NCBI GenBank assembly: GCA_948144175.1
Contig: CANXME010002654.1
Location: 1,860,001-1,924,000 of the forward strand
Length of the DNA stretch: 64,000 nucleotides
DNA from: Closterium sp. NIES-65
Taxonomy: Eukaryota > Streptophyta > Zygnematophyceae > Desmidiales > Closteriaceae
Reading direction: 5' to 3'
Part shown: piece after piece, positions 32,412-43,459 of the stretch
Numbering within the stretch: position 1 is the stretch's first letter
Layout of the letters: each line of letters opens with the position of its first letter
Translations under genes and position numbers: made by a program
Notes under the pieces: model-generated
Database searches by the model: none
What the model was told of the DNA's origin: nothing
What the model saw: only the letters and a program-made list of their open reading frames with translations

Positions 32412-35400
32412 TCAAAGCTGGGTGGTAGAAGTAACACCCTGCTTGACAAGGTAGTCCTGTAGAGGACGGCGGGCGTTATCCATGTCGTGTTCAGGTACCC
32501 AGCTATCCTCGGAAGGATCATAGCCTTTCCAACGAATCAAGAGCTCCAAGGTGCCGCTACGTCGTCGTCGGTGCGCCAGAACGGCTTCGACTTCGTACTC
32601 GGGTTCCCCATTAACGATCACTGGCAGCGGCGGCGGTGGCTGGCGACCTTTGAAGACCGTGTTTGGGTCCTGATAGGGCTTGAGGAGTTGAACATGGAAG
32701 GCATTGTGAATTCTCCAGGTAGCTGGTAAACGCAAGCGGAAGGTTACTGGAGTGACCTGCGCCTCGACGAGAAAAGGTCCGCAGAAGCGAGGTCGGAGCT
32801 TAGACGGAAGATGGCTAATGTCGAGATTGCGTGTATCCAGAAGCACTTGATCGCCAATCTTGATGGAATGATCGTTGCGACTCCGATCAGCGAGCTTCTT
32901 TTGTTGCTGCTGGATAGTCAGAAGACGTTTATGCGTGCGCTCCCACAATTGGTGCATAGTGGAAATGAAGTCGTGTGCGGGTTGCACCGTGGCGGGTACT
33001 GTTGGTTTCTGAGGCGTGAGTGGGTTGCGACCGTAACAGAGGAAGAAAGGAGTTTGCCCTGTTGCGGCGTGCGTGGCGTTGTTATAGGCAAACTCGAGAA
33101 CCGGCAGGTGTGCATCCCAGTTAGAGATATCGTCCTTACTCGCTGCTCGCAGAAGCTGTTCGACAATCTGGTTGAGGCGCTCTGTCTGACCATCCGTTTG
33201 GGGATGATAGGCTGATGACATGGCGAGTTTGGTCCCCATGAGCGACATGAGCTCCTTCCAGAATTTACTCGTGAATTTCGGGTCTCTATCGGATATCAGC
33301 GTGGTTGGAATGCCATGTTGCGAGATGACGTAGCGGAAGAATAATTGCGCTGTCTCCTCGGTGCGGCCCGTTGTGTGTGTCGGAATGAAGTGTCCCATTT
33401 TGGAGAATTTGTCGATGACGACTAGAATGGCGTCGTAACCAGCTTTGGTAGGTGGTAACCCGGTGATGAAGTCGAGGCTAACCACTTGCCAAGGCTGTTC
33501 AGGGACTTGAAGAGGCTGTAGTAATCCTGCTTTCTTCTGTTTGCTGCTCTTCATCCGTTGGCATGTGTCGCACGAGGTGACGAATTTGTGTACGTCATCC
33601 GCCATGTGGGGGCAATAATAATGCTTCGCAATACCGGCAAGCGTCTTGTTACTACCGAAGTGGCCCGCGTAGAGAACATCATGATATTCTTCGAGCAGTA
33701 ACTGACGTAAGGGAGGGTAATTAGGTACCCATATTTTGGTTGAGCCCTTGCGGTATGCGATGTCTTGATCCCAATGTAGAAGATGGCGCTTTTCTGCTAC
33801 AGAGACTTCGAGGTCGATGGTGTATCCATGCGTGAAGAGTCCCTTCAAAAGTGGGTTCATGCCATCGATTTGTAAGGCGGCAACGTGTGCAGGGCGACTC
33901 AGTGCGTCTGCCTTGTTCTTGTGCCCCGGCGTATACACGATGTCGTAATGGAAGTGGGTTTCGAGAAAGTCAATCCACCGGACCTGCCGCCTGGAGAGTG
34001 TTGGTTGGGTCTTCAGGTACTTGAGGCTGCAGTGGTCGGTGTAGACAGTCGTTTTTCTTCCTTCGAGATAACACCTCCATGCCTTAAATGCGTTGACGAT
34101 GGCGAGGGCCTCTTTGTCATGGATGGGGTAATTGAGTTCTGCCCCGTGAAGCTTTTTACTGAGGTATGCAATAGGTTGCAGTCCCTTCCCTTGATCCTGC
34201 ATGAGTACTGCGCCCACTGCTTGATCACTAGCATCGGCCTCAATGACATAGTCAAGTTCAGTGTCCGGCACGATAAGGACAGGTGCGGACGTGAGTGCGG
34301 TTTTAAGTTGTTCCACGGCTTCCTGGTGCTTCGCCTCCCATTGATATGGTGTATTCTTCTTCAACAGGTTCGTTAACGGTGCGGCAATCTTGGCGTAGTT
34401 CGGTACGAACCGGTTGTAGTAGTTGGCGAATCCAAGGAACTGTTGTAACTCCTTCACGTTCTCAGGGGTCTTCCACGTTCGCACTGCTTCGATCTTCTTA
34501 GGATCCACGTGAACTCCTTGAGCGCTCACCATATGTCCAAGGAACTGGACTTTTTTCAACGCAAACTCGCTCTTGGATAGTTTCACATAGAATCGTTCTC
34601 GTCGAAGAATTTCAAACACCCGTTGTAGATGCTCAACGTGCTGCTTCATATCTTTCGAGTAGATCAGGATATCGTCCAAATATACCACCACGCAGTCGTC
34701 CAGAAGGGGCCGAAGGATGTGGTTCATTTCCGCGTGAAATGTGGCTGGTGCGTTAGTGAGTCCGAATGGCATCACGAGATACTCGTATGACCCGTATCGA
34801 GTTCGAAAAGCGGTTTTGTGGATAGAGTTGTCCGCCATACGAATTTGCCAGTATCCCGATCTGAGGTCGAGCTTGGAGAATACCGTAGCACCGCGAAGTT
34901 GATCGAGTAAGTCGTCGATCCGTGGTATCGGGTATTTTTTTTTTACAGTCTGATTGTTCAAGGCTCGGTAGTCGATGCACATTCGCAGACTTCCGTCTGG
35001 CTTTGGAGTGAAGAGAACTGGAGCTCCGTACGGCAAAGTCGAAGGTCGAATCAGCCCTTTCTCCAGGAGATACTCTATTTGTTTTTTCATATCGGCAAGC
35101 TCTGTCGGGCTCAACCGGTATGGTGCTCGGAACGTTGGCTTGGACCCCGGCTCTTCTACGATCTCGTGTTGATGTGTCCGGTATGGCGGTAGTTGATCAG
35201 GTAAATCGTCGGGGAGAACGTCCTGGAACTCTTCAAGAATTTTCTTGACTGCTGGAGGAAGTTCCTGGGTCAGCTTCTCTCCGTTGTCTGCCTCGTTGAC
35301 TATCGCCATGAATCCCGCCGTGGTCCGTTTGACGTCCTTTTCAAAGCGTGCGAGTGTCTCTACTGGAATATTTCCCGTGTCGTCCCATTTGGGAAGGCTG

Positions 35401-36512
35401 ATTTTCCTCCCGTTGTTGTTGATGTTGGCCGTGTGGTTAACCCAGTTGATCTCGGGGTTGAACTTTTTAAGAAAGTCTCTCCTGAAGATTACGTCGAGTC
35501 CTTTGATATTTGTGACGGCGAGAGCAGGCTTCCATCGAAGGGGTCCAATCTGGAGTAGCAACCGTGTTTCCCCGTAGATAGGTAGCTTACTGCCATCCAC
35601 CATCGTTGCAGAGAAGCTTGAGGACTTGATGTCTCTTCCGAGTCGATCGATTGCCTTTTTGTCATAGACGCTGTGCGACGCCCCGCTGTCCACGAGTACT
35701 TGGAGGCGCTGTCCGTTGCAGATCACCTCGAGCAGGAGTGGTGAGCGTTGCTCGGAGTACCCAAAAATAGTATCATTAATAGGATCATAGGGTACATCCC
35801 AATATTCAGTACACACCGTGGTTCCACTGTTTTCTCCTGGACAACTAGCTGGCCTGGGCTGCGTGGAGAAAGGCTCCTCTCCAACGCCAGGAGTATAGGT
35901 AGTAACCGTACAGGTTGACCCTAAGGGGGTGGATCCGGTCGACGCCTGCGATCCACTGGATGCATCCTTGAGGGATTTTCGGAGTTTCTGCAGCTTCTTT
36001 TGAACTCCCAGCTGCCTCTTCAGCTGCTTCAGCTCCATAGACTTCTTCCCTGGGGAGTGGAGAGTCGTCTTGGGCTGGTTCCGGGAGAGGACGTTGACGC
36101 CGTGGAAAGGTCTACTCCTTTCCACACTCCTTAATTTTTTCCCCAGCTCCGTAGGCACCGGTACCACTTCTTTAATCATCTGCTTCCTCTGGAGTTCTTC
36201 CCGGATTTTTTTTATGGCTCCGGACCCGCGAAAATCGCCAGTCTTCATTAAAGCATCTTTGAAAGATAACTTTAACGAATTCTGTTTTTTTCCGGGGTCG
36301 AATTGGAGAGTTCCCGTCTTGGTCGAGTCTGTTTTCGCGGAGATTTTCTTTTTCTCGGCGAGTTCCTCTGACAAATTTCGGTCAAGGGGCTTGGGATTTC
36401 GCCCTTGATCCTCCAAATCTCGTGCCCAATGCCGTTCTTCGATTTCGATTCGGTCCAGATCGCGCTGACGCTTTCGGATCTGTTTTTCCTCGCCAGCACG
36501 ATCCGCAATCAC
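32412..36512 (-). CDS. Chromovirus Pol polyprotein (protease, RT, RNase H, integrase, chromodomain)
   Basis: A 1,366-residue frame. The N-terminal third is Lys/Glu-rich. Then come the protease motif [15 protein letters not shown], reverse transcriptase ([26 protein letters not shown]), RNase H ([16 protein letters not shown]), the integrase HHCC zinc region (HFGSNKT ... CDTCQRMK) and catalytic core ([32 protein letters not shown]). At the C-terminus is a chromodomain ([19 protein letters not shown]), which places it among chromoviruses. Chromodomains steer integration to particular chromatin; the target here is unknown. The order RT-RNase H-integrase is diagnostic of Ty3/gypsy. Confidence 0.95.
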   Translation of the reverse strand: MIADRAGEEKQIRKRQRDLDRIEIEERHWARDLEDQGRNPKPLDRNLSEELAEKKKISAKTDSTKTGTLQFDPGKKQNSLKLSFKDALMKTGDFRGSGAIKKIREELQRKQMIKEVVPVPTELGKKLRSVERSRPFHGVNVLSRNQPKTTLHSPGKKSMELKQLKRQLGVQKKLQKLRKSLKDASSGSQASTGSTPLGSTCTVTTYTPGVGEEPFSTQPRPASCPGENSGTTVCTEYWDVPYDPINDTIFGYSEQRSPLLLEVICNGQRLQVLVDSGASHSVYDKKAIDRLGRDIKSSSFSATMVDGSKLPIYGETRLLLQIGPLRWKPALAVTNIKGLDVIFRRDFLKKFNPEINWVNHTANINNNGRKISLPKWDDTGNIPVETLARFEKDVKRTTAGFMAIVNEADNGEKLTQELPPAVKKILEEFQDVLPDDLPDQLPPYRTHQHEIVEEPGSKPTFRAPYRLSPTELADMKKQIEYLLEKGLIRPSTLPYGAPVLFTPKPDGSLRMCIDYRALNNQTVKKKYPIPRIDDLLDQLRGATVFSKLDLRSGYWQIRMADNSIHKTAFRTRYGSYEYLVMPFGLTNAPATFHAEMNHILRPLLDDCVVVYLDDILIYSKDMKQHVEHLQRVFEILRRERFYVKLSKSEFALKKVQFLGHMVSAQGVHVDPKKIEAVRTWKTPENVKELQQFLGFANYYNRFVPNYAKIAAPLTNLLKKNTPYQWEAKHQEAVEQLKTALTSAPVLIVPDTELDYVIEADASDQAVGAVLMQDQGKGLQPIAYLSKKLHGAELNYPIHDKEALAIVNAFKAWRCYLEGRKTTVYTDHCSLKYLKTQPTLSRRQVRWIDFLETHFHYDIVYTPGHKNKADALSRPAHVAALQIDGMNPLLKGLFTHGYTIDLEVSVAEKRHLLHWDQDIAYRKGSTKIWVPNYPPLRQLLLEEYHDVLYAGHFGSNKTLAGIAKHYYCPHMADDVHKFVTSCDTCQRMKSSKQKKAGLLQPLQVPEQPWQVVSLDFITGLPPTKAGYDAILVVIDKFSKMGHFIPTHTTGRTEETAQLFFRYVISQHGIPTTLISDRDPKFTSKFWKELMSLMGTKLAMSSAYHPQTDGQTERLNQIVEQLLRAASKDDISNWDAHLPVLEFAYNNATHAATGQTPFFLCYGRNPLTPQKPTVPATVQPAHDFISTMHQLWERTHKRLLTIQQQQKKLADRSRNDHSIKIGDQVLLDTRNLDISHLPSKLRPRFCGPFLVEAQVTPVTFRLRLPATWRIHNAFHVQLLKPYQDPNTVFKGRQPPPPLPVIVNGEPEYEVEAVLAHRRRRSGTLELLIRWKGYDPSEDSWVPEHDMDNARRPLQDYLVKQGVTSTTQL

Positions 36513-37471
36513 TGGCGAGATCCGTTCTTTGACTTTTTGTTTTTAGTTTCGCCACTCCCACGAGCTCGGAATGCCGCACGTGCTGATTTTATGTGAAAAC
36601 GGTCGACAATCCGATGTCCGTTTCCGCCGCAAAATTCACAAATCGTTTTGTTTTTTGCAGGTCGTGAATTCGCGTCGAATTTGTCGACTTCCATGGGGTC
36701 GGCGAACGTGGTTGAAGCCGAGCGATCCCCTTGTCGTGATCGGACGACGTGGGGCCGTCGTGTTCCGGAGTTGACCAAGTCAAAACGCTCCGCGGCCGAT
36801 ACGATTTCGCTGTAGCTGCTGCAATTCGCTGCTGCAACCTAGCGCCGAATGTCGGTTTTCAGCCCCGCGATGTAGGACTGATTTTTTTCGCCCTCGGTAA
36901 TGTTGGGAATCCGATTATAAAATTCCTCCATCTGCTGCGTGTATTGCGCGACACTACGGAATTGCCTATGGTGATGTAATTTTTCGCGCGCAATATAAGT
37001 GGAATTAATCGGCTCAAAACGTTTGAGAAGGTCTCCCCGGAACTGCTGCCATGTGGCTTCGCCCTGGAAAATGCTACTGTTGCTTCCGAGCCACTCGAGA
37101 GCTGGACCGCGCATCAACGTTGTCGCGAGACGAATTTTCTCGCCGTCGTACTCCGTCGTCGACCATCCGATCGCCGCGAAATAAATTTCCATTGTCGCGA
37201 GCCACCGCCTGACGTCGGATTTTCGATCGCTAGGGTCGAACGATTCCGGCGAGCGAAGTTTCGGAACCTCGAACTGACGCTGCGACTGCTGCGAAGTCGT
37301 CGAAGCAGGAATGTTCGTAGTCGAGAGGAGTTGCGTAACGCGCTGCAGTTTGTTTCGCATCTGCTCGTTCTCCAATCGCGACCGTTCAGTCATCGCTCCC
37401 ATCTCCGCTTCCATCTTGGCGATTTGCGTGAAGAGCTGCTGCGTAACGTCGTTGGTCGCCGGTGAAACCAT
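36509..37471 (-). CDS. Chromovirus Gag region
   Basis: Begins [14 protein letters not shown] at 37471, with a predicted coiled-coil-like stretch, then a capsid-like segment ([16 protein letters not shown] ... [15 protein letters not shown]) typical of Ty3 Gag, and a C-terminal zinc-knuckle-like segment CEFCGGNGH near 36600. The region is not one continuous frame and appears broken. Confidence 0.8.
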
Positions 37472-40400
37472 CCTGTTCAGAAACCACGCGAGGGGGTTAA
37501 TTCGAAAAGCGCGGAACTGGTGCTTACCAGAAATCGGCGTCGAACTGGTCGCCCCCGGCGGTTTTTCGAGGCGATTTTTTCCGCGACCGCTGCTTAGCCA
37601 AGATTCGTCGAGTGAGAACGGCTCTGATTACCAAGTGTCACAGGATCGAATTCTCAATTGAAACTTGTCACTAAAACTGAATACAAGGCCTACATATACC
37701 CGGAAAGTACAAGGATAAACGAGATAAAACGAACCTTCAGGAACACACCCTTCCCGATACTACAATCACAAGTGCGCATAAGCACGCAAGTCTATTGGCA
37801 CTCGGGATTACGCCCAGATTACGCCGTATACACCACTGTCGGCGCTGTCGGTGCCGTATAATAGGTATGTCGGTGGGAAAAGTAGGAAATAAGAGAAATA
37901 AATAGAAGGCTCTAGGAAATAGAATAGTAGGCCGATTGAGATAAGATAAAGACCAAAATAAAGAGGAGAAAAGGGAGAATAGGATAACAGAAAAATATAA
38001 TAGTGAGAAAGTATTATAACGGGGACGTCCTCTCACAGATGGAGTGCCATGCTTGGTGACAAGCATCCATTCGCTCTCGACAGCTCCTAAGCGCCAGCTG
38101 CACCACCGGCGAGCAGCAACTCGAGATGACCATGAAGGTGAGCAAGGGAGCTGCACGAAACTCCCCACGCAACTCGACATTGGCACTGTGCCATCGGCGA
38201 AGCCCTTCAGCCCTGCGACCTCTAGCTGAGGTTCTATCGACTCCTTCCAGGTGATGAAGTCCCGTCGACCTTGCAGCGGTGCGACGGTGATCCGGTCCGG
38301 CGAGAACTTGAAGTAGCCATACGCCTGTGCAATCCCGCCCGCAGTCATATGCGTCGTCGCCGAGAGCCCTCCACTGCTTCGTAGAGGAGAGTGACGTTGA
38401 CCATCGACGTCGGCACGCGAGCTGCGTGCAGCCGCCGTAGACCGCTGCACTCGCGCCTGAATCCTGTCGACACCACCGTCGACCTTGATCACCCTTCTCT
38501 GCTTCGTGCCTTCGCTGTCGCTGACTTGTGCACCACCGTTGAGCTCTTCGTCGATGCCACCTTCGTTTCATACCGATCGACGAGATGCAGGACGGGAATG
38601 GTGTTCCGTCGGCCATTGCGACCAGATGCCCAACTCGGCGATCATCAAGGGGATCGTCCCGTACTCGCCATCCGCATGGCGTTTCCTCGCGTCAGCCAAG
38701 CGAGCCTCTAAGGTATCCGCTATGCACGCATCAGGCACCTAGCAACCCTGCACCTAGCCTGGACAACCACCAGCACAGCTTGGTCGACCGCTTGCCAGCG
38801 TTGCATAGAGGAGCCGCGCCAATACTGCTGAAGGGCGACCTGCCAACGCTGCAGGTCGACGGCGTGCCAACGCTGTGTTAAAGTTATATTTAATATATAT
38901 CCTGGTTGCTGTAGTTATTCTAGTGTATTTCATGAATTGCTTGTTTGGTGGTGCACCTTTGCTAGTTTGCTATATGTACCCTATGTGCTATAGTGAACGC
39001 AGTCATTCTCACTTACCATGGCCACAACTTTCTCGACATACGTTGGCCTAGGCTCTTTTAAGTCTAGGCCCTAAGCCTTACGTTAGATTCTTGACATGGT
39101 ATAGAGCGGTTCCTTCCTAAGGACCAATTTTTATGGGCCCACCGCTAGCCTCTTGCCATGGTGCGCCACGTTGCGCGGCCCGTAGTGTGCCTCGTGAGGG
39201 CTTTCCCCCATCCAGCCCATCACCCGCGCGATACCCGCTGCAGTAGCCTGCCGCCCGCGAGCTATCCACTTCTGCAGCGCGTCGCTCGTCGCACGTTAAC
39301 TCGTCGCCCCACATTCCGCCCGCACCCCTTCGTTGCGCTGCACTGCTGCAGCTCGTCGCTTGCGCGCTACCTACGCGGCCGTCCCGTCGCCTGTCTTGTC
39401 GCGGAGCTCATCACGACGGTCGCAGCGGATGCTATGGCGAACGCCAGCGGACCCGCTTACAAATCGTTAGCGAAATCGCCAGCAGTCCGCCAGCTTAATC
39501 GTCAGAGCGTTCACCCACGCGCCTGCGACCCCGCCGTCGGATCCGCCGACGAGCAAGCGAGCAACATCGCCAACCGACGCGCCAGACAGCTCGCCCACCG
39601 ACACGCCCGCCAGCTTTGCCACTGACGCGTTCGCCAGCTCGACGCAACAGCCGCCAGCCGCAAACGGAACCGCCAGCAGTTACAACGCCAGTGACACCGC
39701 CAGCAGAGACCCCGCCAGCACAGACCCCCGCTGGCAGAGACCTCGCCGGCAGAGACCCCGTAAGCAGAGACCCCGCCAATAGAGACCCCACCAACAGAGA
39801 CCCCGCCAGCAAAGACCCTGCCAGTAGAGACCCTGCCAGCAGAGACCCCACCAGCAGCTACACCGTCAGCAGAGACCCGCTGCAGGGACTACCGTGGGTG
39901 GGGCAGGGGTGTGGAGGAAGGAAGAGGGGGGGGGGGGAGGGGGGAGGTCCAAGGGGGCGGGTGTTGTGGGGGGTGAGGTTAAAGGGGGGTGGTTGAATGG
40001 GTGTGGGGATTTGGGGGTTACTAAGAGGGGTTTCGCCGTGCTTGGCTCCCCCCCACCTCCTCATCTCGTCACTCTCTCACCTCCCCACTTTGTAAGAGGG
40101 GGTTACTACGAGGGTTTCCCCACGGGTGGCTCTCCCTCTGTTAGAATCCAGCAGCAGTAGAAATGAATGCACTATGGAAGAGTTGGGTACAAGTATGAAA
40201 CCCTAAACGGGGTTGTACCCCATATTGGCTATCCCACTACAGCCTAAACACATATAACATGCATATACTTTGACACACCCCCACAGGCAGAGTGGGGGAG
40301 AACAAGCGGTCACAAGACCAGTCAAGAGAAGCAAAGCAAGCTTAGGGTGGATCACAACGTCACCACACACACTGAGCACAAGCAAAGGGCCACAAGGCCA

Positions 40401-43115
40401 GTTCACATGCAGAGGTAAATATGCAACAACGGCAGCACAGTGATCTCTACCTAGCAGAGAAAGCATGCAGGAGTATATATAGATCACATTAAAGGCAAAG
40501 TCTACAGCAAGTGAGAAAACGTGGGCACAAGGCCTAACAAGGTACAAAAATGCTGATGATCACCAAACGGAAGTGCCTTGGTGAATATATTAGCAGTGTT
40601 GGCCCGAGTGACCACGTGAGCAAGGCGAAGCTGACCACGCTGCTGCAACTCTCGAGCAAGGAAGTAATGCAGAGCGATATGCTTCGTTCTGTGCTCCAGT
40701 CTGTGCTCTTGACAATGGCGGCCTTGTTGTCGACGTACAGCACTGGAGGAGAACGAGGTCGCTCTCTCAAGTCGGTCAGCAGGTAGGTGAGCCAGCGTAA
40801 CTCGTGTGCAGCCATTACCCCTGCGTAGATCTCAGCCTCACAGCTGGAATTGAGAACAAAAGACGAGCGAGTAGGCCACGAGGAAATTGAACCAGAACCA
40901 AGGCTGAAGGTGTAACCCAGTGACGACCGCTGCGTAGCTAGGTCGTCAACCCAAGAAGCGTCCGAGTGCCCAGTGAGGACAACTGGGCTCCGCCCTCTAA
41001 GCACGAGCCCCATGCCCGATGTAGTGCACAAGTAGCGCAGTACCCTCTTAGCAGCATCCATGTGCACCTTTCGGTGCCTACCAGTAGCCACGTAGTGGGC
41101 CAGAAGGCCAAGAGGGTACGCAAGGTCAGGTCGAGTGCAGGTCATCAGGTACATGAGGCAGCCCACTGGCTCTGGGTACGGGCCACTCGGCTCTACGGAC
41201 TCATCCGAAGGCAGAGCTGAGAGCGAGTGACCAGTAGGCAGAGGAGTGGACTATGGCGAAGAGAACTAGAAGTCGAAGCGCTGAAGGACCTGCTGCACCA
41301 TGTGTGACTGAGTCAGTGTGATGGTGCGGCGTGCTCTGTCCCGGGTGATCTGCAAGCCAAGGTAGCTGCGCAGCTCACCCAGGTCTGTGCACGTGTGTCT
41401 CTTCTGCAGCTCCGACTTCACCAGGGCGAGAGCCTCAGTGTCAGCAGTGTCAAAGACCAAGTCGTCGACGTACACGAGGATGTAGAACGGCGGCAGCGAA
41501 GTGTCAGTGGAGACTGTAGACTGGCCGCCGGAGGCTGCACTGGGTACCAGGAGGGTGCGGAGAATTCTATTCTAAGGGAGAGCTGAATTGCGTGTGACGC
41601 ATGGTCAGAGTTTTGGCAGTGATTCTGGACAGAGTGTTTGAATGACTTTGTAGAATTCGAGCATAGTTTCACTAAGAAAAATTGATAGAACAAGATTATG
41701 GTACAAGGAAAGAGATCCCAAATAGCAAGCACAATGAACCCTGGAGAAACTTTCCTCGACGAACGCTCGACCTTTCCGAGTCAGCAACGCCAGGTAAAAC
41801 GACAAGCATATGTGTCTTTCCCCTGAGTTCAGGTTCTCAGGTTTCCAACGTTCAGAGTTGTTTACGTTTTTACTGTAAGCAAAAACGTGTTTCAGGTTCA
41901 GTTTCCTCTCTGATTCGAAATCTCCAGGGGAGTACAATTTCCAAAATGCTCTGATTGGTCGAAATTTTCTGTTTCGCGACTAGTCGAAATTCGCACACAT
42001 TGCAAAGTTTGGAGACAAGTAAATGTTTCGACCAGAAACGCTCTGCTCGACGGTGCCTGTTTTGAGCTTAATTCTGTCGACCAGCGTTTCGTCGAAACGC
42101 TGTTTTCTACCATTTCGTCGACCCGCAAGGCTCGATTTCGACGCGGTTTTGCTCCCCTCGACAAGTGCCTCGTCGAGGGGCAATTGCGTAGAGCAGAAAC
42201 AACACTTCAATTTCGACGAATTGATCTCGTCGAAAATCGACCCGTCGTTCAGAGATAAAAGTCCCTGAAGTCGCCGATGACCACGAAACGAACACCGTTG
42301 TGCTCTGAAAAGCATGGCCGACTTTGCCCAAGCGAGGGCGGAGCCTTTTCTCCTCGACACTCCCCTGCCCAGCTCACCCTTGGGCACCCATACACAAGAT
42401 ACACCCAGAACCTAGCTAATAAAATACAAGGGGACATTTCTCTGGCGTGCACACCTCCGCACGCCGATCACCGCACCAGCCATGTTAGAGGACATGGCAC
42501 CTACTGCTGCTCACCGTCATCGTCGCCGATTTCGGCAAGGCGAACCTGACCGACCGCGACAGAGTACCGGTTGAAGGCCGGAAAGTGCAGCCCTTTCGTA
42601 AGGAAGTCCGCCGGCTGCTCGGATGTCGAAATGTACTCCAGCGTAATCTTCTTGCGCTTCACCATCTGCTGTAGCCAAGCGTAGCATCACTCCATGTGCT
42701 TCAGGTTGCCCTTCAGCCCCAAGCCCTCAGCGACAGCGATGACGGACTGATTGTCCACATTCAGAACAGTTGGCGTCCCAGCATCAAGGAGCTGGAACTC
42801 GGCGAGGAGGAACCGAAGTCGACGAGCCTCCTTGCCTGCTTCGGTGGCCGCGATGTACTTCGACTCTGTAGAGGACAGAGTCACGCACTTGATGCGTTGG
42901 CTCGTCCAGGAAACAGCTGCGCCGCCGAAGGTGAAAACGTAGCCACTTGTGCTAGTGTGATTCTGCTTATCGCCGGCATCGTCCGCGTCCGCGTAGCAGA
43001 CCAGTTCCATAGTTTCGGGTCCTCCTCCGAACTCCAGAGCGAAATCGCGCGTGTTGGCAAGATAGGTGAGGCAGCGATCGACCTTGCGCCAGTGCTGATC
43101 GCTCCTCACCATCAG

Positions 43116-43459
43116 TGTCAGAGGTCCACTGGTGATCCCCGATTGATCCTAGGGAAGGGTTACAAGCAGGTTGGCCTGGGGGGTTATGGGCGCACTGACT
43201 CGCTACTTAACAAGCCCTTTTATCCCAATGGTTAGTGGTTGGGATTCTGACTTGGTATCCGAGCGAAGGTCTCGGGTTCGAATCCCGGTGTATGCACTTC
43301 GGGCATCCCAGTGCGGGGGGGTGTCAGAGGTCCACTGGTGATCCCCGATTGATCCTAGGGAAGGGTTACAGGCACGTTGGCCTGGGGGGTTATGGGCGCA
43401 CTGACCCGCTACTTAACAAGCCCTTTTATCCCAATGGTCTAGTGGTTGGGATTCTGACA
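43116..43459 (+). mobile_element. Miniature LTR element A1 (344 bp) with tRNA-like Pol III promoter
   Basis: LTRs 43116-43252 and 43322-43459 (TGTCAGAGGT to ATTCTGAC[A]) flank a 69-bp interior. It contains a primer site TGGTATCCGAGC (43253-43264), a B box GGTTCGAATCC (43275-43285) and a G7 polypurine tract before the second LTR. An A-box sequence sits at the end of each LTR (about 43229-43238; TGGTCTAGTGG at 43435-43445), just downstream of a CTTTTA run. Flanking pentamers are ATCAG and GTCAG. It has no coding capacity. It lies in Copia-8 between reverse transcriptase and RNase H. Confidence 0.88.

Larger units (their letters stand above)
32000..38037 (-). mobile_element. Ty3/gypsy chromovirus, complete with both LTRs
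   Basis: Two 402-bp LTRs (32000-32401 and 37636-38037; TGTGAGAGGA to GTGACA) differ at about 8 positions (about 2%). Target duplication GATGG lies at 31995-31999 and 38038-38042, inside the Copia-4 gag. A primer site resembling TGGTAATCAGAGC lies two bases inside the 5' LTR, and a polypurine tract GGGGGGAAG adjoins the 3' LTR. Gag is at about 36510-37471 and pol at 32412-36512. Pol is open; the gag region looks broken in one or two places. A relatively young insertion. Confidence 0.95.
29305..38875 (-). mobile_element. Copia-4: partial Ty1/copia of a second lineage, with insertions
   Basis: Minus-strand pieces are an N-terminal Gag region (about 38043-38400, KFSPD and FITWKESIEPQLE), more Gag (31673-31999), a zinc knuckle CWICHEPDHLSYKC (about 31350-31400), protease, GAG-pre-integrase and integrase (29305-31150; HIDLCGPFRVAA, RSDRGGEFLG, QQNGMAERG). 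Reverse transcriptase, RNase H and 3' LTR are absent: the element stops at about 29305. It is the same lineage as Copia-8 and is broken. Later insertions are a solo LTR (31541-31672), a chromovirus (32000-38037) and Copia-5 (from 38876). Its 5' part resumes at 63009. Confidence 0.85.

Noticed and set aside
43221-43290. A possible tRNA gene
   Set aside because: A and B boxes are present but the anticodon arm is replaced by an LTR end and primer site, and the unit repeats inside LTR elements. It is a promoter-like derivative, not a tRNA.
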